Of a stretch of 10,032 nt of DNA, positions 1 through 5,808 are shown in pieces. The stretch covers positions 1 to 10,032 of the forward strand of contig JASEGN010000036.1 of NCBI GenBank assembly GCA_030018055.1, read 5' to 3'. The DNA is from Candidatus Aenigmatarchaeota archaeon. Lineage in GTDB: Archaea; Aenigmatarchaeota; Aenigmatarchaeia; CG10238-14; SCSR01. The notes beneath the pieces are model-generated. The model saw nothing but the letters and a program-made list of their open reading frames with translations, made no database searches and had not been told where the DNA came from. Every line of letters starts with the position of its first letter. The stretch's first letter is position 1. Both the position numbers and the translations under genes were made by a program.

Positions 1-1
1 G

Positions 2-49
2 CCAAAACGCTCGCTACAGGAGCTTATCCTTGAAAGTTATAGTGAATAA
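2..49 (+). other. possible 3' end of an upstream CDS (very weak)
   Basis: This frame is open from the window edge to a TAA at 47-49 and gives 15 residues ending in ESYSE. A second frame is open from base 3 to a TAG at 78-80. Nothing shows which of these, if either, is coding. The stretch 1-104 otherwise holds only the TATA-like motif before the next gene and a short GCTC/GAGC inverted repeat at 9-23. The fragment is too short to assign a family. Confidence 0.15.
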
Positions 50-73
50 AACAATTGCCGGTATCGCAACCTA

Positions 74-81
74 TTTATAGT
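74..81 (+). promoter_or_regulatory. TATA box for the winged-helix/cysK operon
   Basis: TTTATAGT is centred about 28 nt upstream of the GTG start at 105. That is the usual archaeal TATA-to-start-site distance, so the mRNA is predicted to be leaderless. This agrees with the lack of a clear ribosome-binding site just before the GTG. It is inferred from position and composition only. Confidence 0.4.
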
Positions 82-104
82 CACTTAAGATAATATCTAT
101 TGGT

Positions 105-323
105 GTGAAAAAATGGGTGAACGCCTTTGCTTTGCTGTTAATTAAGCAAGCTTTGTCTACTCCTAAGACTAGACAGCAACTGATTAAAATCACAAAATTA
201 CCTGAAAGAACTTTGAGATATAATCTTGCTATTCTAAAGAAACAAGGTATGGTAAAAGAAATTCCTCCATATTTTGATTTAAGAAAAAAATTATTTTTAT
301 TAAAAGGTGAGAATGATGAATGA
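105..323 (+). CDS. small winged helix-turn-helix protein, putative regulator
   Basis: A 72-residue protein that is almost entirely one winged-helix DNA-binding domain. The helix-turn-helix is at about residues 22-50 (the stretch around TRQQLIKITKLPERTLRYNL is the turn and recognition helix). It is followed by the LKKQGMVKEI strand and a basic wing (DLRKKLFLL, about 58-66). There is no ligand-binding or dimerisation domain, so it either dimerises through the domain itself or acts with a partner. The start is GTG at 105, which fits the TATA box about 28 nt upstream. The last codons overlap the start of the cysteine synthase by 8 nt and contain its ribosome-binding site, so the two are co-transcribed and probably translationally coupled. 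That makes a role in regulating cysteine supply the natural guess, but nothing in the protein shows it. It could equally be a general archaeal MarR/ArsR-like regulator. Confidence 0.7.
   Translation: MKKWVNAFALLLIKQALSTPKTRQQLIKITKLPERTLRYNLAILKKQGMVKEIPPYFDLRKKLFLLKGENDE
306..310 (+). promoter_or_regulatory. ribosome-binding site that decides the cysK start
   Basis: GGTGA is complementary to the conserved archaeal 16S 3' end. It lies 5 nt before the ATG at 316. The alternatives are a GTG at 307, which lies within the motif, and an ATG at 313, only 2 nt away. Spacing therefore favours 316. Confidence 0.6.
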
Positions 324-1212
324 TATTGCAAACAACATTTTGGATCTTGTTGGAAACACTCCAATGGTAAGAATAAATAAATTAACTGGAAAGAACGATG
401 CAACCATTCTGGCAAAATTAGAAAAATTTAATCCAACAGGCTCAATCAAAGATAGAATGGTAAAGTATATGATAGAGCGAGTGGAGGAAGAAGGAAAGTT
501 AACAAAGAATAAAGTAATTGTTGAAGCTACTTCTGGAAATACTGGTATAGCCTTAGCTATGGTTGCTAGTATCAAAGGATATAAAACTTTAATCATAATG
601 CCAGAGGATGTTAGCGAAGAAAGAAAAGCTATGATAAAAGCATTCGGTGGAGAAATAATCTTTACTCCTAAAGGAAAAGAAGTTGAAGCAATTGAATTAG
701 CTAATAAAATAGTTAAAGAAAATCCAGAAAAGTATTTTTTGTTAGGTCAATTTAATAGCGAGCTTAACTCATTGGCACATTATGAAACTACTGGAAAGGA
801 AATTATCGAGCAAACTGGAGGAAAAATAGATATGTTGGTTGCTGGAATTGGTACAACAGGAACTATTATGGGAGCTGGAAAAAGACTGAAAGAATTCAAT
901 TCAAAGATAAAAATAGTTGCAGTTGAACCCTTGCTAGAAGAGATAATCCCAGGTTTGGGAAATATGGGAAAATTTACTCCTTCGATATTTGACGAATCAA
1001 AGGTAGATGAAAAAGTTAATGTTAGTTTAAAAGATGCTATTGAAATGACTAAAAGAATTGCAAGAGAAGAAGGACTTTTTGTTGGTATATCATCTGGCGC
1101 TGCGATGTGGGTTGCAATGAAAAAAGCGAAAGAATTAGGAAGGGAAAAGACCATAGTTGTTATATTGCCTGATCTAGGAGAAAGGTATATCAGCACTGGT
1201 ATGTTTAAATAA
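316..1212 (+). CDS. cysK: cysteine synthase (O-acetyl/O-phosphoserine sulfhydrylase family)
   Basis: A 298-residue cytosolic PLP enzyme that replaces the activating group of an O-activated serine with sulfide to make L-cysteine. It shows the full fold-type II signature: N-terminal LVGNTPMV, the PLP-binding lysine K45 in GSIKDR, the substrate loop SGNTG near residue 76, the phosphate-binding loop GIGTTGT near 180, and SSGAA near 260, whose Ser contacts the pyridine nitrogen. The end, YISTGMF, resembles the usual CysK/CysM end YLST. Length is normal. Whether O-acetylserine, O-phosphoserine or homocysteine/cystathionine chemistry is used cannot be read off; O-phosphoserine is common in archaea. 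The ATG at 316 is chosen from the GGTGA spacing. The gene overlaps the winged-helix gene and is followed 23 nt later by tRNA-Cys, which supports a true cysteine-biosynthetic role. Confidence 0.93.
   Translation: MNDIANNILDLVGNTPMVRINKLTGKNDATILAKLEKFNPTGSIKDRMVKYMIERVEEEGKLTKNKVIVEATSGNTGIALAMVASIKGYKTLIIMPEDVSEERKAMIKAFGGEIIFTPKGKEVEAIELANKIVKENPEKYFLLGQFNSELNSLAHYETTGKEIIEQTGGKIDMLVAGIGTTGTIMGAGKRLKEFNSKIKIVAVEPLLEEIIPGLGNMGKFTPSIFDESKVDEKVNVSLKDAIEMTKRIAREEGLFVGISSGAAMWVAMKKAKELGREKTIVVILPDLGERYISTGMFK
1204..1211 (+). promoter_or_regulatory. TATA box of tRNA-Cys, overlapping the cysK stop codon
   Basis: TTTAAATA is centred about 28 nt upstream of the tRNA 5' end at 1236, the expected distance for direct initiation at or next to the tRNA. 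It shares bases with the cysK stop codon TAA (1210-1212). The tRNA can therefore be transcribed on its own even if read-through from cysK also occurs. Confidence 0.5.
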
Positions 1213-1235
1213 AAACAGGAGAAAATTACTATTAA

Positions 1236-1325
1236 GCTCGGGTGGCCGAATCTGGTAAAGGCATCTGCCTGCAGAGCAGAAGATTAAGGGTTCAAAAGAG
1301 AAATCTGAAATTCCCTTCCCGAGCT
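1236..1325 (+). tRNA. tRNA-Cys(GCA) with a 15-nt intron in the T loop
   Basis: The acceptor stem GCTCGGG (1236-1242) pairs with CCCGAGC (1318-1324). The D stem is GCC/GGC (1245-1247, 1260-1262). The anticodon stem TCTGC/GCAGA (1264-1268, 1276-1280) carries the loop CTGCAGA with anticodon GCA at 1271-1273. The T stem AAGGG/CCCTT is at 1286-1290 and 1313-1317. Position 73 is T (1325), the U73 identity base that cysteinyl-tRNA synthetase expects. No CCA is encoded. The T loop is 22 nt instead of 7. Removing 1297-1311 leaves TTCAAAT, a standard 7-nt T loop, and a 75-nt body. The standard arms and intact identity elements argue for a working gene rather than a pseudogene. Confidence 0.93.
1297..1311 (+). 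other. tRNA intron in a bulge-helix-bulge motif (T-loop position 59/60)
   Basis: The T stem continues into a 4-bp core helix, TTCA (1291-1294) with TGAA (1306-1309). It is flanked by a 3-nt bulge AAA (1295-1297) on the 5' strand and a 3-nt bulge ATT (1310-1312) on the 3' strand. The distal part is GA/TC closed by a GAAA loop (1300-1303). Archaeal tRNA-splicing endonuclease cuts after the second base of each bulge, which gives 1296/1297 and 1311/1312. That excises exactly 15 nt and leaves a perfect T loop. The match of the predicted cuts to the required product is strong internal support. Confidence 0.85.
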
Positions 1326-1335
1326 TTTGGTTAAT

Positions 1336-1731
1336 ATGCAAACACGAGTTTTTACTGCGGGCATAATTAGGTATGAAGATAAAATTCTGATTTTAAAAAG
1401 GAGAGATATAGCTGAACCTTCTCCGGGTAAATGGGATTCTATTGGTGGAAGTATAAAGGAAGAGGAAACTGCTGAAGAATGTATTTTAAGGGAGGGAAAG
1501 GAGGAAACTGGATTGGATATAAAAATTATTAAGAAGGGCAAGGTTTTTGAATTCAAAAACGAGCATGGCAACTGGGTTGTGATTCCTTTTCTATGTGAAG
1601 CTAATTCTACTAAGGTGAAAGTTAATCCAAGGGAACACATGGAATATAAATGGATACACCCAAGTGAAATAGACAATTATGATTGCGTTCCAGATTTAAA
1701 AAAAGATTTGAAAATATTAGGGTTGATTTAA
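1336..1731 (+). CDS. Nudix hydrolase (MutT-like)
   Basis: A 131-residue single-domain Nudix protein, which hydrolyses a nucleoside diphosphate linked to another moiety (dNTPs, ADP-ribose, or nucleotide sugars are typical). The Nudix box starts at GGSIKEEE and runs through REGKEETGL, roughly residues 35-58. The metal-binding glutamates of REx2EE are present. The hydrophobic residue normally after RE is Gly here. The ATG at 1336 begins MQTRVFTAGII, where the family's first strand normally starts. A TTG at 1327 would add only three residues. The start is 10 nt after the tRNA-Cys 3' end and has no ribosome-binding site, so tRNA processing would yield an almost leaderless mRNA. The substrate is unknown. 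Its place between tRNA-Cys and cysS may be only operon convenience. Confidence 0.85.
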   Translation: MQTRVFTAGIIRYEDKILILKRRDIAEPSPGKWDSIGGSIKEEETAEECILREGKEETGLDIKIIKKGKVFEFKNEHGNWVVIPFLCEANSTKVKVNPREHMEYKWIHPSEIDNYDCVPDLKKDLKILGLI

Positions 1732-3158
1732 TACCACTTCAACTTTTTAACACAATGACAAGGAGAAAGGAGAAATTCAAACCATTAAAAGATAGAGAAG
1801 TTAAACTTTTTGTTTGTGGTGTGACAACTTATAGCTATGTACATTTGGGTCATGCACGCACGTATTCATTTTACGATACTTTAGTGAGATTTCTCCGTTA
1901 CTTAGGTTACAAGGTAACTTACCTACAAAATGTTACAGACGTTGGTCATTTACTTGACACAGGAGAAGATAGAATAATTAAAGCAGCAAAAGAAGAAAAA
2001 AAACATCCAATGGAAGTAGCACAGTTTTATTTAAAACATTGGCTTGAAGTTATGGAAAGACTTAAGATATTAAAGCCTGACCTAATGCCAAAGGCAACTG
2101 AACACATAAAAGAAATTATAGAGCAAGTTCAAGCATTGATAAAGAATGGATATGCGTATATCACTCCAGAAGGAAATGTTTATTTTGAAATTTCTAAGTT
2201 TAAGGATTATGGAAAATTGTCAAAAAATGTACCAAAAGAATTGGTAGCAGGAGCGAGGGTTGAAGTTAAGTCTGATAAAAAGAATCAAAGAGATTTTGCC
2301 TTATGGATTAGAGCAAAACCAGAGCATATACTTAAATGGGAATCCCCTTTTTCTCTAGGATTCCCAGGCTGGCACATTGAAGATACTGCCATAGCCATAA
2401 AATATTTTGGCCCACAATATGATATCCATGGTGGAGCTATAGAGCTTGCTTTTCCCCATCATGAAGCTGAAATTGCTCAGGCAGAAGGAGCTACAGGAAT
2501 CAAGCCATACGTTAGGTATTGGGTTCATACTGGAATATTGACCATAAAGGGAATAAAGATGAGCAAAAGTTTGGGTAATATAATACAAGTTAACGATGCC
2601 CTTAAAAAATATAGCCCTGAGACAATAAGGTTGTGGATTGCTAGCACCCATTACAGAAAACCTTTAGATTATAATGAAAAAGATTTGGAGGTTGTGAAAA
2701 AGAAAGTCGAGAAGATTTCTTCTACTTTAGTAAAAATAAAAGAGAATTTAGACAAAGCTAAGATCAAAAAGCTGGTATTTTCGAACCAAATCGAAAAGTT
2801 AAAGAAACAGTTTTTACAAGCAATGGAAGATGACGTAAACACTCCTTTAGCATTAACGTATTTTTTTAAAATAATTTCTTTGGTTAACAAGCAGATAGAT
2901 GAAGGAAAATTTTCAAGAAAAGATTTGGAGTTAGCTAATGCTGTTATAAATGAGTTAGGACAATTCTTCCAGATAATTCCTAAATTAAAAGAAGAAAAAC
3001 TATCAGAAGAAATTATTGAATTAATTAAGAAAAGGGAAGCTGCAAGAAAAGCTGGCGATTTTAAGACTGCTGATGAAATAAGAAAGAGAATAAGAAAAGA
3101 ATTTGATATAATCCTGGAAGATACAAAAGAAGGTGTTAAATGGAGAAAAGCTAAGTAA
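1683..3158 (+). CDS. cysS: cysteinyl-tRNA synthetase
   Basis: A class I synthetase that charges tRNA-Cys with cysteine, 491 residues from TTG 1683. It shows the Rossmann catalytic core with HLGH (54-57, the HIGH motif) and KMSKS (292-296), a GWHIE segment near 229-233, and a C-terminal helical anticodon-stem domain with the usual RKAGDFKTADEIR helix. Zinc ligands visible are C45, H259 and E263, but D234 replaces the expected Cys. The stretch NVTDVGHLLDTGEDRI resembles a subgroup of CysRS also seen in bacteria. The start is a problem: homology to other CysRS N-termini (xxLYNTLTRKKExF) supports residues from about 19 on (1737). The ATG at 1755 would remove the first strand, and the only standard start further upstream is TTG 1683, inside the Nudix gene. 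The true start could be non-standard near 1731, next to the Nudix stop. It is probably co-transcribed with tRNA-Cys and the Nudix gene. Confidence 0.93.
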   Translation: MRSRFKKRFENIRVDLIPLQLFNTMTRRKEKFKPLKDREVKLFVCGVTTYSYVHLGHARTYSFYDTLVRFLRYLGYKVTYLQNVTDVGHLLDTGEDRIIKAAKEEKKHPMEVAQFYLKHWLEVMERLKILKPDLMPKATEHIKEIIEQVQALIKNGYAYITPEGNVYFEISKFKDYGKLSKNVPKELVAGARVEVKSDKKNQRDFALWIRAKPEHILKWESPFSLGFPGWHIEDTAIAIKYFGPQYDIHGGAIELAFPHHEAEIAQAEGATGIKPYVRYWVHTGILTIKGIKMSKSLGNIIQVNDALKKYSPETIRLWIASTHYRKPLDYNEKDLEVVKKKVEKISSTLVKIKENLDKAKIKKLVFSNQIEKLKKQFLQAMEDDVNTPLALTYFFKIISLVNKQIDEGKFSRKDLELANAVINELGQFFQIIPKLKEEKLSEEIIELIKKREAARKAGDFKTADEIRKRIRKEFDIILEDTKEGVKWRKAK

Positions 3159-3160
3159 CT

Positions 3161-3168
3161 TTTAAAAA
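3161..3168 (+). promoter_or_regulatory. TATA box for the membrane microprotein
   Basis: TTTAAAAA lies just after the cysS stop codon. A start site about 27 nt downstream would give a leader of roughly 15-20 nt with GTGAG at 3200-3204, before the ATG at 3208. It marks the likely boundary between the cysteine module and the translation cluster. Confidence 0.35.
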
Positions 3169-3207
3169 CATTATCTGGCTTAGATTTTAAGTATAAGTAG
3201 TGAGAAC

Positions 3208-3393
3208 ATGGACAAGTGGAAGATATTAGGGTATATAGCTGCAATCTTTTCGCCAGTCCCAACTGGTATAGTTGCTGGTTATTGCCTGTACTTGGAGAAA
3301 AAATACAAGAAAACTGGAAGAAATGTATTGATACTAGCCGTAATTTGGGGAATAATTACAATTGCACTCGCTGGTACTCTACCAACAATATAA
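3208..3393 (+). CDS. two-helix membrane microprotein of unknown function
   Basis: A 61-residue protein with two predicted membrane helices. The first is at about residues 7-28 and contains a central SPVPTG turn-like motif. The second is at about 39-58 (NVLILAVIWGIITIALAG). The connecting loop, EKKYKKTGR, is strongly basic, so by the positive-inside rule the loop faces the cytoplasm and both ends face outward. There is no signal peptide, no cysteine pair and no catalytic motif. The ATG at 3208 has a short GTGAG upstream. I do not recognise the family. The coding call rests on clear membrane-protein composition, a start with an adjacent promoter, and its fit between two known genes. It ends 16 nt before aIF2-alpha. 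A role as a small subunit or membrane anchor cannot be tested from this window. Confidence 0.65.
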   Translation: MDKWKILGYIAAIFSPVPTGIVAGYCLYLEKKYKKTGRNVLILAVIWGIITIALAGTLPTI

Positions 3394-3409
3394 AATAAAA
3401 GTAAAGGTT

Positions 3410-4177
3410 ATGGTTAGAAGAAAAGGATTGCCGCAGTGTGGAGAATTGATAATTTGTAAAGTTGCGAGGATTACTCAGTTTGCTGCATGGTGTAAGCTTG
3501 AGGAATATCCTGAAGCTGAAGGGATGATTCATATCTCAGAAGTTGCTGGTAAGCATGTTTATGACATCAGAGATTTCGTGAAGAGAGATAAGCAATATGT
3601 TGCGAAGGTTATTAGAATTGATTACCAGAAAAACATAGTCAATTTAAGTTTAAAGCGTGTTTCAGTGAAGGAGGGGAAGCGAAAGCTTAACTTATTTAGA
3701 AAGGAGCAAAGGGCAGAAAAAATTCTTGAACAAGTTTCAAAGGAAATTGGAAAAAATTTAGATCAGGGTTATGAAGAGGTTGGTTTTTTGCTTCAGGAAA
3801 ATTTTGGAAGACTTTTTGACGCCTTTGAAAGGATTAAAAAATCTCCTCACTTACTTGAAGAACTTGGAGTCAGCAAGGAGTGGCAAAGTTCCCTTAAAAA
3901 AGTTTTAGAAAAGAGTTTTGTTGAAAAGGAAGTTACTATAACAGCTGAGTTAGACCTTAAGTTGTACCGTGGGGATGGAATAGATAAAATCAAAGAATTA
4001 TTGATAGATTTAGAAAGGGAAAGTGGAGCTTCGATTAGTTACATTTCTGCTCCAAAATATAGAGTTGAAATTAGAACAAAAAATCCCAAGGATGTGGAAA
4101 AAAGGCTTTTTAAACGCTTAGAAAATGTAGTTAGGAAAGCTGAAAAGCTTGGTGGGGAAGGAAATTATAAACTATGA
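3410..4177 (+). CDS. translation initiation factor aIF2 subunit alpha
   Basis: A 255-residue subunit of the heterotrimeric aIF2 that delivers Met-tRNAi to the small ribosomal subunit in the cytosol. Residues about 8-85 form an S1/OB domain with the family hallmarks GMIHISEV, the DIRDFV loop and the closing strand VNLSLKRV. A middle helical domain (about 90-170) and a C-terminal alpha/beta domain (about 175-255, VTITAELDLKLYRGDGIDKI) follow, the latter being the part that binds the gamma subunit. Length is normal for archaea. The ATG at 3410 is chosen because MVRRKGLP matches the usual N-terminus; the frame extends further upstream without a homologous segment. The stop codon overlaps the Nop10 start as ATGA. 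The aIF2-alpha/Nop10 pair is a widespread archaeal operon. Confidence 0.95.
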   Translation: MVRRKGLPQCGELIICKVARITQFAAWCKLEEYPEAEGMIHISEVAGKHVYDIRDFVKRDKQYVAKVIRIDYQKNIVNLSLKRVSVKEGKRKLNLFRKEQRAEKILEQVSKEIGKNLDQGYEEVGFLLQENFGRLFDAFERIKKSPHLLEELGVSKEWQSSLKKVLEKSFVEKEVTITAELDLKLYRGDGIDKIKELLIDLERESGASISYISAPKYRVEIRTKNPKDVEKRLFKRLENVVRKAEKLGGEGNYKL

Positions 4178-4332
4178 AACTTAGAAAATGCCCTGAATGT
4201 AAAAGGTATACACTTAAAGAAGTTTGCCGAAGTTGTGAAAGTGCTACGATAACTCCAGCTCCACCAAAATTTTCTCCTGTTGATAAATTCGGCCGATGGA
4301 GGAGAAAGCTTATAAAAAAAGAATATAATTAA
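4174..4332 (+). CDS. H/ACA RNP protein Nop10
   Basis: A 52-residue ribosome-biogenesis protein and core subunit of archaeal H/ACA RNPs, with Cbf5, L7Ae and Gar1, that guide pseudouridylation of RNA. The N-terminal zinc ribbon has four cysteines, C6-x2-C9 and C18-x2-C21. It is followed by the conserved linker TITPAPPKFSP and the helix DKFGRWRRKL. These regions contact Cbf5. The gene starts at the ATG inside the ATGA overlap with aIF2-alpha, which implies translational coupling. The length is typical of archaeal Nop10 (about 50-60 residues). Confidence 0.96.
   Translation: MKLRKCPECKRYTLKEVCRSCESATITPAPPKFSPVDKFGRWRRKLIKKEYN
4310..4317 (+). promoter_or_regulatory. TATA-like motif inside nop10, possible internal promoter
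   Basis: TTATAAAA is centred about 25 nt before the ATG of the PAC2 gene, which has no ribosome-binding site of its own. An internal, leaderless promoter would let the PAC2 and uS2 genes be expressed apart from aIF2-alpha. Because the DNA is AT-rich, chance occurrence is possible. Confidence 0.3.
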
Positions 4333-4337
4333 TAAAT

Positions 4338-5129
4338 ATGGTAACACAAATTATTGAGTTTGAAAGGCCTAAATTAAAGGATCCACTTTTCATCCAAGGG
4401 TTGCCAGGAATAGGAAATGTAGGTAGGATTGCAGCTGGCTACTTGACTGAAGAAATAGGGGCAAAAAAATTTGCTGAATTAATTTCTTCACATTTCATGC
4501 CGTTCGTTTTACTTCATGAAACAAGTGAAACCCATCTATTAAAATACGAGTTCTTCTACTGGAGAGCTAAGAAAAGGGGGCAAAGAGACCTCATAATCAT
4601 GGTTGGAGATATGCAAAGTATTACTCCTGAGGGACATTATGAGATTGCCGAAGAAATTTTGAAATATTTGAAGGGAATTGGAGTGAAAGAAATAATTACT
4701 CTTGGTGGTCTAAACGTTGGTGAAATAATTATTGCTCCCAAAGTAATTGGTGCATCGAGTGACTTGGAATTAATAAAAAAATATAAAGGTTATGGAATAG
4801 AGTTTGTAGCTGGTACAAGAGCTGGCACAATAGTTGGGGCTGCTGGACTTCTCCTTGGTCTAGCAAAATATCATGGGATGAGGGGTATTTGCTTGCTTGG
4901 GGAGACTGTTGGTCTTCCAATAATTCCAGACCCAAGAAGTGCTGAGGCTGTTTTAAAAGTTCTGCTAAAGTTCTTAGATTTAAAAATTGACCTCAGCAAA
5001 CTAAAGAAGAGAGTAGAGGAGATGGAGAAATTTATTAAAAAGGTTGAGGATGTACAAAAAAGGGCATTAGTGCAAATGGCAAGGGTGAAACCACCTCCTG
5101 AGGAGGAGAAATTAACATATATAGGCTAA
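4338..5129 (+). CDS. PAC2 family protein (proteasome assembly chaperone-like)
   Basis: A 263-residue protein of the archaeal PAC2 family, relatives of the eukaryotic PAC2 chaperone and of archaeal proteasome-assembly/activator homologues. The domain opens with PLFIQGLPGIGNVGRIAAGYL (about 16-35), followed by the glycine-rich strands IITLGGLNVGE (about 121-131) and GTIVGAAGLLLGLAKYHG, then CLLGETVG and IIPDPRSA. A C-terminal segment (about 212-245) rich in Lys, Glu and Leu is likely coiled coil. The end is LTYIG: a tyrosine lies third from the end, not in the penultimate place of a strict HbYX proteasome-docking motif. The gene begins 5 nt after the Nop10 stop, a linkage common in archaea. A function in proteasome assembly here is inferred from the family. 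Confidence 0.85.
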   Translation: MVTQIIEFERPKLKDPLFIQGLPGIGNVGRIAAGYLTEEIGAKKFAELISSHFMPFVLLHETSETHLLKYEFFYWRAKKRGQRDLIIMVGDMQSITPEGHYEIAEEILKYLKGIGVKEIITLGGLNVGEIIIAPKVIGASSDLELIKKYKGYGIEFVAGTRAGTIVGAAGLLLGLAKYHGMRGICLLGETVGLPIIPDPRSAEAVLKVLLKFLDLKIDLSKLKKRVEEMEKFIKKVEDVQKRALVQMARVKPPPEEEKLTYIG

Positions 5130-5141
5130 ATTCAGAAAAGT

Positions 5142-5732
5142 ATGCCAATAAGATTTTTAATCCCAAGGTCAAAATATTTAGCCTCTGGGATACATATTGG
5201 AATGAAACAAAAAACAAAACAGATAGAGGAGTTTATATATAACATAAGACCTGACGGGCTAGCTGTGTTTAATTTAAAAAAAGTTGACGAAAGAATAAGA
5301 ATAGCTGCAAAATTTCTAGCTAGATGCACTAACATCCTAGTGACAAGCAGAAAACCTATAGTATTTCAACCAATAAAAAAGTTTTGTGAGTTAATTAAAT
5401 GCAAGGTGGTAACAGGTCGTTTCATGCCTGGTATGTTGACAAACCCAAGTTATGAGGAGTATTTTGAGGCTAATGTTGTCTTGGTTGTAGACCCGCTCAT
5501 AGATTTTCAAGCTATCCAAGAAGCTGTAAAAGCAAGGGTTCCAGTAGTTGCTCTATGTGACACTTTTAATGAAACTAAGGATATTGATTTAATAATTCCA
5601 TGTAACAATGTTGGGAAAAGGGCTATCGCTACTATATTTTGGCTTTTAGCTAGGGAGATATTAAAAGAGAGAAAAGAGATAAAATCTGATCGTGAGTTTA
5701 AACATGAAATAGAGAGTTTTGAAGCTAGATGA
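5142..5732 (+). CDS. rpsB: 30S ribosomal protein uS2 (archaeal S2)
   Basis: A 196-residue small-subunit ribosomal protein. Family signatures include the N-terminal YLASGIHIGMKQKT, the NIRPDGLAVFNLKKVDERI segment, the GRFMPGMLTNP loop and the conserved VVDPLIDFQAIQEA followed by VPVVALCDT and PCNNVGKRAI. The protein is somewhat shorter than many archaeal S2 proteins and lacks a long N-terminal extension. The ATG at 5142 lies 12 nt after the PAC2 stop and has no strong ribosome-binding site. A TATATATA-like motif at about 5116-5124 lies 22 nt before it and could drive leaderless expression. It is the last gene of the + strand cluster. Confidence 0.95.
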   Translation: MPIRFLIPRSKYLASGIHIGMKQKTKQIEEFIYNIRPDGLAVFNLKKVDERIRIAAKFLARCTNILVTSRKPIVFQPIKKFCELIKCKVVTGRFMPGMLTNPSYEEYFEANVVLVVDPLIDFQAIQEAVKARVPVVALCDTFNETKDIDLIIPCNNVGKRAIATIFWLLAREILKERKEIKSDREFKHEIESFEAR

Positions 5733-5735
5733 AAA

Positions 5736-5756
5736 ATTTTCTTATTCTATCTTTAC
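5736..5756 (+). terminator. T-rich putative terminator after uS2
   Basis: Just after the stop codon the coding strand runs ATTTTCTTATTCTATCTTT. Archaeal termination often uses such T-rich tracts without a hairpin. The assignment rests on composition and on its place at the end of the cluster before a new promoter. Confidence 0.3.
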
Positions 5757-5774
5757 AATAATATCAAATATCAA

Positions 5775-5782
5775 TTTAATAT
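5775..5782 (+). promoter_or_regulatory. TATA box for the cobalamin adenosyltransferase gene
   Basis: TTTAATAT is centred near 5779. A start site about 27 nt downstream falls near 5805 and gives a leader of about 15 nt that includes GGAGG. It overlaps the left arm of the inverted repeat at 5781-5807. Confidence 0.4.
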
Positions 5783-5807
5783 GTTCTAATATCATACACT
5801 AGAACAT
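5781..5807 (+). promoter_or_regulatory. perfect inverted repeat, putative operator
   Basis: ATGTTCTA (5781-5788) and its exact reverse complement TAGAACAT (5800-5807) are separated by 11 nt. The 19-nt arm spacing is close to two helical turns, as expected for a dimeric repressor. The repeat reaches from the TATA box to the predicted start site, so a bound protein would block initiation. No copy lies upstream of the ribonucleotide reductase gene in this window. Confidence 0.5.
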
Positions 5808-5808
5808 T

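Noticed and set aside
3..80. C-terminal part of a DUF2061-like membrane protein at the left edge
   Set aside because: Only an RSL triplet and some hydrophobic residues resemble that family, and the frame ends too early for its usual length.
307..315. cysK starting at GTG 307 or ATG 313
   Set aside because: The GTG lies within the GGTGA ribosome-binding motif and ATG 313 is only 2 nt from it; ATG 316 has proper spacing.
2669..3262. Long - strand frame (197 codons) opposite cysS
   Set aside because: Its Ser/Phe/Leu-rich composition is the antisense shadow of a Lys/Glu-rich gene. cysS is certain from its motifs, and no promoter or ribosome-binding site was seen for the antisense frame.
3216..3398. 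Second + strand reading frame overlapping the membrane microprotein
   Set aside because: It is the shifted frame of 3208-3393. Its translation is rich in Trp, Asn and Cys with no coherent helices, while the 3208 frame gives a clear two-helix membrane protein.
5120..5129. Strict HbYX proteasome-docking motif at the end of the PAC2 protein
   Set aside because: The protein ends in TYIG, so the tyrosine is third from the end and not penultimate as the motif requires.
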